This document shows, in pieces, positions 20,767-32,881 of a stretch of 64,000 bases of DNA. This DNA is from Anticarsia gemmatalis (Eukaryota > Arthropoda > Insecta > Lepidoptera > Erebidae): NCBI RefSeq assembly GCF_050436995.1, contig NC_134764.1, forward strand, positions 186,001-250,000. Reading direction: 5' to 3'. The notes beneath the pieces are model-generated. The model did not search any database, was not told the origin of the DNA, and saw only the letters and a program-made list of their open reading frames with translations. Both the position numbers and the translations under genes were made by a program. The number at the start of each line of letters is the position of its first letter. Position 1 is the stretch's first letter.

Positions 20767-23726
20767 CATATTGGAAAGACAAGAGAATTGAAGGATACAT
20801 ATGTTAAGCGCCTAGAATACCTATTTAAAGATTGATTACAGTATAACCATAAAATCTAGTCCATCGTAAGCAGCCCTACCCCGAGAGCAGCTAGGTCGTC
20901 GCTGAATAATACACCCATTGCTAATTCAATGATGTATCGACCCCGGAGCGAAGGTCGCCGCATGACGTCACAACTACGTCATAACACTACTTACAATACG
21001 ACCTTTACAATGCTGATGAATTGCATGAAGGTCGTATATGCAGTTGACTTTTGAGCTGGGTGAGAAAAGTGGATCATCTTTTGGAAATTATTTGGGCTAT
21101 TTTTGTGGTTGATATTGTATCGTATAATCTAGAAAGTAACTGTTCCTTTAAAGGATGATTGTTTGTGTGCGAAAATACTTGCGGACATAAAAAATAGCAA
21201 ACATAAAACACAATTTATAATACTAGTGTTTATATGGCTGTTTTATGAATGCTTCTATTGCACAGTCGAACATTTGGGTTTAATCTTATCTTCATATCAC
21301 TTATAAAGAAAATATTTTTAGGAACTTAAGAAACGTTCTGTCCTACGAACCTATATTTTTTAGTCAAGATGATTTTTAAAGGTACCATAATTTGAGTTTG
21401 TGATTTTTGAATTACTAAAAAATAACCTACATTTTCAAGCTGAGACCTAGTTTTTATATCAAAAACATATTAAAGGAAAATATTTGCGTAAAAATTATAA
21501 TATTTTCGTCGCCTATCATTTTCATATCTTGAAACTTGTGACATAAGTATAAAGTAATAGCTGTCAATTCAATGTCTCGCGTTAATAAATGAATATTAAA
21601 TGTATCGTCTCGAGTATCATTTGAACTCCAACTAAGACGTTTGAAAGGCACTTATATCAATGTCGCGTATAGAAAAAATAATATAGGCTTACTAACTCAA
21701 CAGTGCAAAGTCTCAGTTTCACTCGCGTAAACTTAAATGAAAACGATATGATTTTTGAAAAAAAATGGGTTTTTTACGTTCAATCCCTCATTCCGGAAAG
21801 AGACCCTTGGGTATCAGTCGGTCAGTAAAAATTTGAAATAATATTTAAAAAAAAAATAGGTTTTCAACTATTTCTTAAAATTTCATGTACATACGTTAAG
21901 TGGTTTAGCCGTGAAGACGTAATAGACATACAGACAAACTTTCACATTCATGTAGTAGTATAACTGTTCAAAGCAATTTATCAATTTTTGTATAATTCCA
22001 ACAAATTAGTTCTCGATCAATCATACGCATCTATTTCAAGCGTTTCACATGAATTTCATATTGATAAATTGAGCACAATATTTTACAAAACATATTTTTG
22101 TGCAATAAATTTTAGTCCCAAATGAATCGGCAATTTTTGAAACGCAAAATGTTGAAGTGTACATATTATTTTGATTTCATTAATAGCAGTTTGGGAGGCT
22201 TGATTCACTAGGCTGTAATAACAGAAGCATATGACGTGTTTTTATAAATAACAGTGAAATATTCAACTATAAAATATCACCAGTTGTAAAAATATGAATG
22301 AAAAACAAATGGTCGATCAATTTCTCGTGTTTCTTACCTCAATTCCAATAGTTCTGTTGCTTGAAAAAATGTAACGTAAGTTATTAATGAACAACTTTTG
22401 AAGTATGGAAGTAGATTTACAAAAGAGAAGAATAGAGAATGACTCAACATGTAAGTTCACTTGGATTAATATTTAAAAATAGATTGTAAATTAAATTTTT
22501 GCTGCCGCTAGAATAACAAACACTAAAAATAAGGGGGGTTCCCATACAGCAAACGTGGTTTCTTCGTATTTTTTTTGATACGTATCCCTTCGTGCCGAAT
22601 TGCACTTGACCGGTTTTTACAAATAGTATAGTACGGAACCTTTTGTGTGCGAATCCAACTCATACTTATTCAGTTTTTTTAAATATATTTTATCAATATA
22701 CATTAGATATCCGCATTTTTATTATACCTAAAATTGTCTGTAACCTAGCACTTTGCGGTGGCACAAAAGGCGCACTTTAATACAAAGCCTCTCTTAATCA
22801 TGATTAATGAAGATGACTTGAAGTCATAAAGCCGCACAAAGGAGGCGGTAACAAAGGCACCCACTGTTATTGTACAGCGGTTCAAGCGTAAAAATGAAGG
22901 AAATAATCATCCTAATGACGTCATGTTAATTGCGGAAAGTGGGCGGACACCGGTGAAGAACATTAAGTGGTAGCAATTTTGACAAGATTTTTGAATAATT
23001 TTAGAAGTAACAGACGTTGACTAGAGTAATTTTAAATGTCATTTAAGTGTCAGCATTTGACTTAAATGAAATTATTTGATTTTTTATTTCTATGTTTAAA
23101 TAACTTGTGAATGTATATTTGACAAGCTTCTGCTGACCGGTTATAAATTATCCGTGATATCACATTTTAATCTTTCGTAGTTTTTACGTGAAAAAGCAAT
23201 CCATCCTCACCGTTTTTTGCATCGATATTATTAATAGGAATTGCACGTCTATTATTAATATTTTTGTAATATATTTATTCTTGCAATCAAAATATAGCTG
23301 CGGATAATTCTGTGTATTTATTGCCAATCAAAGGTTTCATGAGGGATCAAGAAAATTACTGCAAATGAGTAAGTTAACCAAGTAACTGAATGCAACTGTG
23401 AATTTCCTAGAAGGTACCATATACAATTTCAAGATTAGTCTTAACTTACAAGGTTTCTCTGTTAGCAAATTCTCAGTACAGAATACTGCAGCGACCCTAA
23501 GACCTATACGGCCATATGTGGGTCAGAAGTTTGGCTTCGGGGAAACGCAAGTTATAGCTTGATGACTGTTGTACTAGATTGTGTAGATAACAGACCCAAA
23601 GATGTAGGAGTGCATGAAATACTATATTCTATCGTCGTATAAAGATCACGGTATCACACTACTGCTGGAAAAATTATAGTAAAAAAATCAAATTCTATAC
23701 TTTTTCCGTTTATTATTATCTTCAAG
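20767..23726. other. Gene-free stretch with retroelement tails and possible regulatory islands
   Basis: About 21898-21965 (GTGGTTTAGCCGTGAAGACG plus CAGACAAACTTTCACATTCA) resembles an RTE-like LINE 3' tail. About 22540-22650 (CCCTTCGTGCCGAATTGCAC, then TTGACCGGTTTTTAC) is a known-looking moth dispersed repeat of uncertain class. TGACGTCA occurs at 20963-20970 and 22916-22923. A perfect palindrome TTAATCATGATTAA lies at 22794-22807 in a CpG-richer, complex patch (22780-22980). Confidence 0.5.
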
Positions 23727-24018
23727 AGTCTCTTCCCAAAGGAAGGGGCAGTTAGGCCTTGAGTCCATAACGCTGGCCAAGTGCCGGTTGGGATTTGCAT
23801 GCCCACAATAAATGTATTAAACAAATTTTAAGCATGCAAGGTTCATCACCATGTGTTTCTTCACGGTTAGAGCAAATGACAATTATATTTATATTAATTA
23901 TATTATTACACACATAACTTTGAAATTTGTGTTTTACCTCGGGTTCGAACCGTCGCGTCGACCACATTTAGTGGGAGATGCTTATACCACTTAGTTTATA
24001 CCACTCAGCTGTCACTGC
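23727..24018 (-). mobile_element. tRNA-derived SINE, family B, near full-length
   Basis: On the minus strand the head contains the A-box region and a B box (GGTTCGAACCCGAGG), then the body landmarks AACCTTGCATGC, TTTAATACATTTATTG and CTGGCCAGCG, and the 3' block CAAGGCCTAAC and GAGACTC. The 3' end (GCCCAGCAGTGGGA in other copies) is missing. The plus-strand order is therefore inverted. Confidence 0.82.
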
Positions 24019-26486
24019 ATTTGCTCAAAATAAAGAAAATAAATTTATCACTTTTCACGTACAGTCAATTCGCTATACGCTTGCAGTACCATACGGGGGT
24101 AAGAGCAGACGGCGGGAGGTGGGGCACTAATGAGCAATTAGTTTGTCTCGCGTCGTTGCCCGCGCTAATGCACTGATAACTCACAGTAAAATACCAGCTT
24201 ATTATGAAGATAATACGAGTATTTAATGAACTGTCACTAATTTTATCCTTAGGTTGTAAGGTCAAGGTCAATTTGAGGTCACAATTTGAATGAGGTTATT
24301 TTATTCGTCAATTAAATATATTAATTGGGTTTCGGTTCTTTCATACATATTTTAAATAGTAGTTATGCAACAAAATAATTTAAAGTTGTAAGGTAGTTGC
24401 CGTACTAAGTAGCTCTATAGTGTAGTTAGAAAAGTGTAAAAAAAATATTTTGTATGTTAAATTCCGACAAATATTAGTTCCTAGAAAAAGAAATACATAA
24501 AATTATGTGCGCAATGAGCTTTTGTTCATAAGACAGTAAACAGTAATGGTCTAAAAAACATTTAATACTATTTTCAAAGATAGGCAGTATTTTCATTTTC
24601 TTTGCTTTTTTGCTATCTTTCGACCACAAAATCGACTAAATCACAGTAGTGTTTATATAAAAGTTAATCAGAGAGGGTGCAAAGTCCTCCATCATACCGT
24701 CGAGGGTGAATCAGATATTTGTGTTGAGGTCAAGGTCACCCAGAGGTCAAACATAGTCTAGTATCGTTTTATTCCAGTTTTATGTTATGAGATACGAGAG
24801 GTTTTATTTTATGGTTGTACACAGATGTAGGTTGTATGGAGGACACTGAAACTGAAATGTGTAAGTTTGTATTTTATTTTTTTAGGATTTACAAACCAAG
24901 ATTTAAATAATGGTGATGGTGTGTTAATAAAACTGTGCCTAGTAACATTTTTAAGAAGCTTTGTATTAAGTTGAAATAAACCTAATACAAGCTTGTTGTA
25001 TTTTCTTTATTTTATGTGTTTTTTTAATGTTATATTTAAACATGTCATAAAAGTAACGTCCGTTAACCAAAAAGTAATAAAAAGAAAATACAATAAAACG
25101 ACACAATAAAAAAACTGAATTCATTACATGATCATCTCATTTAAAATTATAATAACTTATTACTGCCTAAAAGAAATAATTCTTATTCAAATTGCTCTTT
25201 TACTGTCCTCCATGTTTTGCTATCATAAAATGAAAGCTGGTACATTTTACTCCACATAATTCATTTTTTTAACCTGTGTGTAACAATTGTAATTGTTTTT
25301 TTTAAGTGGCTTTTTATTCTTTCTCCACACACCTTTTCCTTTAACCATTACAACTGCATTTTCCCTTAATTATTTTACAACTGGATGACTCTAAAACCCT
25401 TTAACTCGTCATTCACATAACATTATGACGATAAATTCCGTGGCCATAATGACGGCGTCAGTTTGATGTCCACATAAAATTAATGGCGTCCATTAAAAGT
25501 ACAAAGGGACAATTAAACGGCTTAAACAGCTGCGCTAATGGTTACATAACTTGTTAAATGTACCGACTATGAGTTAACGCTCAACGCACAAACTTGGAAT
25601 GTCAGTAGTTAATGCACTCTAGAGTAATATAAGTGAATTAACTTCGTGTGTTTGTTTGTGCGGCTCTGAGGCTTTAAACGGCTGAACAGATTTCAATGTA
25701 ATGGGCCTCATTAACAGATTAAACACAAATTTTCAGGATTTTAGAAATTACCCTTATGTAAATAATAAAAAAGTGAAACCAGGTGCAAGTTTACACCATA
25801 AGAAACTGAGATCTAAGATCCAAAATCGAAAAACCCACTCTCCAAAATTCAAATCCTCCATCAACAATCAGAAATATTGAAAAGTACACCTTTTATCCTG
25901 ACCCTAGAGTCGAATAGAAGACCTTAGCGCAGCAGGTTCTTTAAAGCTGCTCTAGTAAAAGCCGAATCTAAATCTATTTACTATAAAAGTAATGGTTGTT
26001 ATATAAAACTATAGTACCCGTATAACGTAAAATTAAACTCTGTAAGTAGTTTAAAACAGTGTTTAAAAGTGTAAAGTGTGATTACACTAGTAAAGAAATG
26101 TTCTACAACATTTATACTAAGTTACAACAGTTTAACTTCTAACTACGTGACTTTTAAACCGGGTAAATATTTATGTAACACACCTTTTCTGTGTACTTAG
26201 TTCCTTTTACAAGTAAATTCTTGGAAAAAATGGTTTCGTGCTTTTATAAGTATGACTTAATTTAATGTGTTTGAAAATATGTCATAAGTTTGCTTTTAGA
26301 AAAAATCTATTCTTATTTTTATGGCATTAATAATAATTAATATGCCTGTTTTTGCCTTTTTAATGCTTAACCGATTGTGATGGAATTAACATAGATTTTT
26401 AGATGTACCAATTTATGCTCAATGTAGTTACTTTTCATAAAACACCCCAAAAAGATGGCATTTTGAGTTAAAATAAAATAAATTTA
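24019..26486. other. Gene-free stretch; candidate conserved non-coding patches
   Basis: No coding support. Patches of higher sequence complexity at about 24070-24200 and 25395-25625 stand out from the AT-rich background and contain several TAAT/ATTA cores. About 25650-25730 (TTTGTTTGTGCGGCTCTGAG, GGCTGAACAGATTT) resembles an RTE-like LINE tail. Confidence 0.4.
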
Positions 26487-26795
26487 ACCCATTAATGTCC
26501 CACTGCTGGGCAAGGCCCAAGGGTCTCCTCCCGTAATGAGGGAGGGGTTAGGCCTTGAGTCCACCACGCTGGCCAAGTGCGGGTTGGGGACTTTGCATGC
26601 CCGCAATAAATGTATTAAACAAATTTTTAGGCATGCAAGGTTTCCTCACGATGTTTTCCTTCACCGTTGGAGCATGTGATAATTATTTCTAATACACACA
26701 TAACTTCGAAAAGTCATTGGTGTGTTGCCTCGGGTTCGAACCTGCGACCACTTGCGTGGGAGGTACCAACTTATACCACTTGGCTATCACCGCTC
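26487..26795 (-). mobile_element. tRNA-derived SINE, family B, full-length reference copy
   Basis: The most complete copy in the window. On the minus strand it starts AGCGGTGATAGCCAAGTGGT (A box) and carries the B box GGTTCGAACCCGAGGC, then the body with AACCTTGCATGCC and TTTAATACATTTATTGCGGG. It ends CCTCATTACGGGAGGAGACC and CCCAGCAGTGGGAC. Related copies lie at 23727, 37538, 45596, 55400 and 60426. Confidence 0.88.
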
Positions 26796-27424
26796 TTAAT
26801 TAAGTAAAGAAAAAAAAATAAAAGTAATTTAATTAAATGGCAACTCGATTGTTTTAAGTACCGTATGTAGGATAGACAATCGTGCAACAGATATCTATTG
26901 CACAATCAAACTACTGCGCCTAGGGATTATAAAAAACTCAGTATTTCGAGGACCCAAATTCAAGAACATCTAGCTGGCTCTTGCATTTAGCTCTCCCTCA
27001 ATTAGAATTATTCAACAAAGTAGCTCAAATGTCTAAGATGGTTGCAGTCGTGCCACAAAATTAAGCATCGTCGACCGTGAGATTATACACATCCCGTGCT
27101 CGGAGCATTTCAGAATGCTTCGGTATTTTCCGGAGAGCTTCGGTCTTTTCCGGCGAGGTCCGGCGCCGGTCAAAGCATAGAGACGCCGGTCAAATGGGCG
27201 GATTTATAAACTCAGGACGTAGTAGCGAGTCTGATGTCATTTGTTACATGTTACACAAGCATGGTAGAGACATTAGAGCTGTGTTTCTGTATTTTTGCTG
27301 TGGGTACTATGCTAACTTTAGCATTATTTAAAAGAATTTATATCAAAAAGCAGCGTACAAGCGGGCGAATATATTGCCATTACCATTACCGGGCATGTTA
27401 TCAGACTCCCGGTTCCAGAGGCAT
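26796..27424. other. Gene-free stretch with a CpG-rich repeated-looking patch
   Basis: Positions 27095-27200 contain internally similar TTCGG..TTTTCCGG units (GAATGCTTCGGTATTTTCCGG-like twice, then CCGGCGAGGTCCGGCGCCGG). The 84-codon frame across it has no recognisable domain and I do not call it a gene. Confidence 0.4.
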
Positions 27425-27531
27425 TCTGAATTAGGGATTAAAGACCAATAATACGTCCCCAAAACTTTGAATCGAACCCGAGCCCTCATAATCATTAGTC
27501 GTATACACTACTGATCGTGCCACAGAGAAAG
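27425..27531 (-). mobile_element. tRNA-derived SINE, family C, minus-strand copy
   Basis: The minus strand reads TTCTCTGTGGCACGATCAGT, B box GGGTTCGATTC, then ATTATTGGTCTTTAATCCC, the family C landmark order. The 3' part is short or degraded. Confidence 0.65.
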
Positions 27532-30500
27532 TCTTAAACCTAAGGAGCTCGTAAAAATGAATCTTATAAAACCCCTATTCACCCCAATTAGGGTGCAAAA
27601 GAAGGAAAACGGAAGTAAAGCATATCATATCAATTGAAAACTCTATTACAAATACAATAAAGATCACACTCAAACAGTTCCCAAGTTATTTGTTCCTTAA
27701 CCTCTGTCAAAGTTCACGCCTCAAGGACGAAACTATGAAAGAAAACTATCCAAGTTATAACAATCAAGGAAAACAAACCTATAATATCTACTGATAATAA
27801 AAATATGTCAGTCTGTCTGACAGTTACGATTTCACGACAAAATATATTTTATATATGTATTTCTAGACTTAAGAGTCTTGAAACTACATAGGTTTATATT
27901 TAAAATATCAATTCCCAAATTCATTTTATTATAAAGTCTAAATCGAGTCTAGGCTCCTTTTTTATAAGAAAAAGAAGATGATTTTGAATGGACCTATTTC
28001 CAAAATCGCTATCTCTGTCGTAAGAGTATGGTTTAGAGAGCGTTTCCCTTACACATAGTATATCTATCAAACTAGGACTTGTTATAATCGATTCGTTAAC
28101 TCAACCGTCAAAACGCAACCAACAGACATTCGGATTCATAAATAATAATATAATAAACTTTAAGTTAATAACCAGCAAAGCCACGCGAGGCAACTAGTAT
28201 CGTATACTATTTACTGAGGCCTGAGAAGAACGGTTTGTTCCCACAAAACTTTGAAACAAGTTACAAACTAGCAAATTCAGCACTCACTGAATTATCATTG
28301 GAGAGTTTCTATTGAAATTATACACTAAGAATGATTCATACAAACTTGAGAAACTTGTGTGTTAGAATACAGTATGTTGTGAATTTGACAAACTTTTTGA
28401 GTACGACAATTTTAAGTTTTAAACGGATAGGAAACTTAGCAATTGTAGCCTATAGAGAAATATGAACAAAGCAATCATTTTTGCTTGCGACTCTACTAAC
28501 CAATATGTTCTAACTTATCCAATATGTTCGATTAAAAGCTTCTACTCCATTCGTAATATTGCAAATATCAAGTAAATTGGTTATGCTGTTCAGCTGCAGA
28601 AAAGTAGCAAAAGGAAAAAAAATGTCCATAACGCTGTTGAGAACGAGCCATTACGGGCTTACTGGACTTTTTTTTTAAGCTGGCATTAAGCATCCACCTG
28701 CACTCTAGGTGGAGTGCAGGGTTATGTGGTACTCTCCCACACATAAGGGTGGGCATACACTGGCTGACTAGTCTGATTGACAAGTTCAGCCAGGCTAGTA
28801 AACCTTAAATTCTCTAGTAGGTACCTGTTTAGAATTAAGCATTATTTTCATATAAGTTCAAGTTCTATTTTAAAGAACTCTCATTCATACAAGGTTTCAT
28901 TGCAATAGTCTGACATGTAAATAAAATAAGCCACTTATTTACGTAAATTTATATTTTATACCTCATATTTAACACAATATTATGATGGGCTTCGTTTCAT
29001 AATCTACATACAAATTCAATTGAAACAGAAATGAAATAAAATAAATAATCATTCATTTTATTGAAAAACATTTACATAAATAATAATGAGGTTTAATTCT
29101 TGATTGAATTTTATAACCGGTAATTTGTAATATTAATACTAATTAGCGTAATTAGTTAATTAAAAACAAATATATAATAATTGAGATTAACAGTTTGGAT
29201 TGTATATACAATATCGTTATAAGACAAAACATTTATACATTTAGAGAAATTATAGTATTGACTTTTAATAAAAGTTATGATTAGTGTTAAATGGAGTCAG
29301 TAAGAAAATTTTTATTTATTTTAATTTATAGCCCGACATTTGTTACATTTTAATGTGTGGGCAGAATAGTAGGAAATGAACCCAGGTTTCTTTAATCTCT
29401 ATTTACCGTGCAAGCTCGTTAAGGGAGCAAATATTCTCATATAAATTAGAAAAGAAATACCAATTAGCGATTTATAACAACGACAAAACTGAATAAATAA
29501 ATACGTAACAGATATTGACCAGAATTGGACAACAGTTACATAAAGACAATATTTCTCTAACGTCCCCGAGACTCTAAGCCAATGTAAAGTAATGGAATTT
29601 GCCATTCTAAGTCACTTGGCGAATTTATTCCAAATTTACCCAGATTTATTCTGAATTATTCGGAAAAATACTTACGACTCTAAACTCATGCAAAGCGGGA
29701 ATTATTTGAACGAATTTTATGTCACTTTTATGGTGGATAAAAGGAAATAAAATATGTCGGCGCACTCTAAGATGAGTTTGTATTGATTATAAGTTTTATT
29801 ACATTTAATAAAAGTTGGAGCAAAAAATCTTTAATGCAAAATTTGTTGGATGTAGGAGGCTCTCCATTCAATTCTCCGAGCACAATAGCGAAATGTTGAA
29901 GCTTAGCTCATAAAACATAGGAAGGGTAAAAATATAAGCAATGGACGTAGGAAACGAGTGCGGCTGATGGACACTTAAAGCTATACAGCAGATATTTGGC
30001 AAATACGTGCAATAACAATAGTAATATCACAGTAATAATACAATAGTGAAGTAACTTAAAATACGTCGCCACAACTTCAATTAGACTTAACACTTTAACC
30101 ACTGTAACCATACCATATTTTCAAATTTATGAATATCAAAATAATAATAAACTTTATTTCATTTTTAAAACAGAGCATTTCGTTTTTTTGTATCCATTAC
30201 AGGAAATGATAAACAAGTTATTCGTCGATTTTGATAAACGTTGTATTTTGATATTAATGGACGTCATACAGGTGTGATACAACAGACCAAAAAAATATTT
30301 ACTAGAAATTATGTTAGTATGTTTCTATTAAATGTATTGTCAACTACCGCATTACGGCCACCATGACACATGACCTATCACCGGAGCAGTCGTCCACCGC
30401 GCCCCATGTGTTGCAACACGTCAGGCCGTGATTAATCTCTCGCATATTACCAGCCAGCATCATTGCGCGGTGCCCACTGACAACGCTAATTGCAGCCTCA

Positions 30501-31958
30501 TGACAGATCACTTCATTTCACCATAGATAATTGTAATGTGACAAAGTACAGGAGAGAGAATAAAATAGAATAACGGATATTATGAAGTGTAAAAGTGGGA
30601 GCCTTTGGTAATTGATAGAGTTAATCCTATTTACTCCTAAAAAAATACTATTCAAATTGAACGTTACGCATTCTATTTTGTTGTAGTTTTCGACTGATCA
30701 ATCGACTAAAGTTGTTTCAACACCGTAAACAGATTAGTTACTTTGTCAAGGCTAGACACTAAATATATTTATATATCTTTAATTTAAAAAATGCAAGTGC
30801 GAAATTTCCGCAAAAGAATCTGATTCGACAGTGCTGTGTATTTTCTTGAACATTAACAAATGAAAAGTCGTTGTTTCTGTGAAAAAGCGTTTATTTACAA
30901 AAAAAATGGGGAAAACCTTCACCAATACCTATGGCCTTGTGTTGACTAAAAATACACCGCAAGGGAACCGGGTATTATAAACGATGACTAAGGGATTACT
31001 TCAGATGAATGGCCACCACCCATCGGCTTACGATCCATCACTCCACCTGCCAAACAAATTGATATACCAATATCTTCCTAAAATAGTTTATACGCCTCAC
31101 CAAACTGACGTGGGAGGTAATACTCACTATTCACACTAAAACTGTTAGTGCTTTTCAAAAGTGACTGAATAATTAATTTGCTTACAGATTTATTTTAAAC
31201 TACAACCCAAAATATTATGTAGAAATTTCTTTTTAAAAACATTTTTTCAACCTCTTCCGAACTGTTATTTTCAATATTTGAGTAATTGCTAAAAGATTTG
31301 GGTGGGAAATATTGATTTATAGCTTAGGATTTATTTAAAAAAATACTTAGTTCTATTGCACAGTTATAGGCTGGGCCAGGGTCTCATTTTGAAAAAAGCT
31401 TTGAGATAAACTATATTTAGAGTTATTGCGTTGACCCTTATAAGCAGTAAGTGAATTTATGTAGGTTTGACGCCTGAGTCAATCAACAACCTACACCACG
31501 GACAAAATCTAAATATAAAATCCGCAGAACTGAACAGAATTTGCACAAAACATTAACCTATTTGCTTGAATTAAAGTTTTACAACAAAAAGAAACCTCAG
31601 TGTCCAAACTTTATTTGAATGCTAGAATAAATAACAAAGTTATGACAAAATGTATGGAGGATGTAGTAAGAAGTACAAGTTGGGAACAACTACGACGCGA
31701 GTTGCTTCAACTTTGACAAAATACATGCAAACTTGGTGTTTTTCAACGTTGTATATGAGCAGAATATTTGTTACAGTTATTGAGGAATATGTTTTTAAAG
31801 TTAGGAAGAGGTAAATAAGTATATTTTGGATGTACATTGATAAGCAAAAGATGTTTTATTTAGTAAAATTGTTACAATTTATTTTAGCTGATTAACATTA
31901 CCTTGTTGCAATCAATTAAAATAGTAAAATCAGCGTTTTTTCCCTTCATTTTTTCTTC
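27532..31958. other. Long gene-free, AT-rich stretch
   Basis: No coding frame is supported. 28697-28720 is an inverted repeat (CCTGCACTC and GAGTGCAGG). 30350-30500 is an unusually complex, GC-richer patch that may be a conserved non-coding element. The rest is anonymous. Confidence 0.45.
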
Positions 31959-32031
31959 AAAGGTTTACATTTTTTTCTCCTTATTAACGATAAAGGGCAT
32001 CGTTAATAAGGAGAAAAAAATGTAAGCCTTT
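31959..32031. repeat. Near-perfect 33-bp hairpin with 7-base loop
   Basis: Arms 31959-31991 and 31999-32031 pair with one mismatch around the loop AAAGGGC. The stem contains a run of T/A and the block CTCCTTATTAACGAT. It could be a small foldback MITE, a repair-generated palindrome or a transcribed hairpin. Confidence 0.8.
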
Positions 32032-32229
32032 TAAAAAAACGTCTCCGGAATAATTTTTTGACTAGTTATCTTTTTATAAGAAAGAAAAATTAGTTCGATA
32101 GTTTCATGCACTGCATGAGAACGAATCTTGCAAATGAAATAGATATACAATATCCTTAAAGAAAAAAGGAAAGAGAAAACGATCGCTCTTTCAAGTAAAT
32201 TGTAAAAGTAACCACTTCACAAATCACCC

Positions 32230-32415
32230 CTAAAAGATTGTCGCGCAACAAAAAGGTTCATAAATTTTAAAATTCGTTGTCGCGGCGCAACGTCACTATG
32301 TCTCCCGCAGGTGCGCGCGAAGTGTGACGTCACGGTGGCTTGTCGCCGGTGAATTATTCATGTCGCGCGACACTGGACAATGTCGCACGACAAAATGCCG
32401 GCGTTACGCAGTATT
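32230..32415. promoter_or_regulatory. CpG-rich island with repeated TGTCGC motifs and a CRE palindrome
   Basis: Within ~170 bp TGTCGC occurs five times, twice as part of an inverted TGTCGC(N)CGACA arrangement (about 32361-32372 and 32382-32393), with TGACGTCA at 32325-32332. Its composition is very different from the AT-rich flanks. It lies ~350 bp upstream of the small coding-like frame at 32744, so a promoter is a reasonable guess. Confidence 0.35.
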
Positions 32416-32743
32416 ATGACAGATGCGTATCGTGGTTTCTTTTAAAATTTTCTAATATTTTACTTTTTGGGTTCCTTTTACTCATGTAAATAATATAACC
32501 AAAGATTTGCATTTGACATTCGTTTGCTTTTTTATAATAAAGTCATCCATTTCTGCAAATAATCAACAATTATCATTTAAAAAACTGTTATACAGTCACT
32601 GTTTACTAAACTATGAAAACATTCAAGCTTTGTCCAAATATTTGTATAACTCCACTAATACTCTGAAAATGACAAGTTTTAAAAACAGCTTTGCAAAGTA
32701 AATAATTGTAACCGAAATGTTTACTTGAAAAATATTTTATAAA

Positions 32744-32881
32744 ATGAAATGGCGAAAGGTTAGAACTTTAAATATTGAGGGTGCAAAATCCGTTGAAGAC
32801 AAACATTTGGCCAGTGTACAAATATTGGTCGAAGCCTCCAGACTTGGAACAAATCGCACGCCCAGAGAAATAAAGGCGTAA
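32744..32881 (+). CDS. Candidate short coding exon, unknown protein
   Basis: ATG 32744 opens a 45-residue frame (MKWRKVRTLNIEGAKSVEDK, later HLASVQILVEASRLG and TPREIKA) with balanced, non-repetitive composition unlike the surrounding AT-rich DNA. An in-frame stop lies 18 bases upstream, so this ATG would be the start. GTAAGT at 32878-32883 overlaps the stop and could be a splice donor, making the coding part 32744-32877. I do not recognise the protein. Alternatives are a random frame or a fragment of an unknown mobile element. Confidence 0.3.
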   Translation: MKWRKVRTLNIEGAKSVEDKHLASVQILVEASRLGTNRTPREIKA

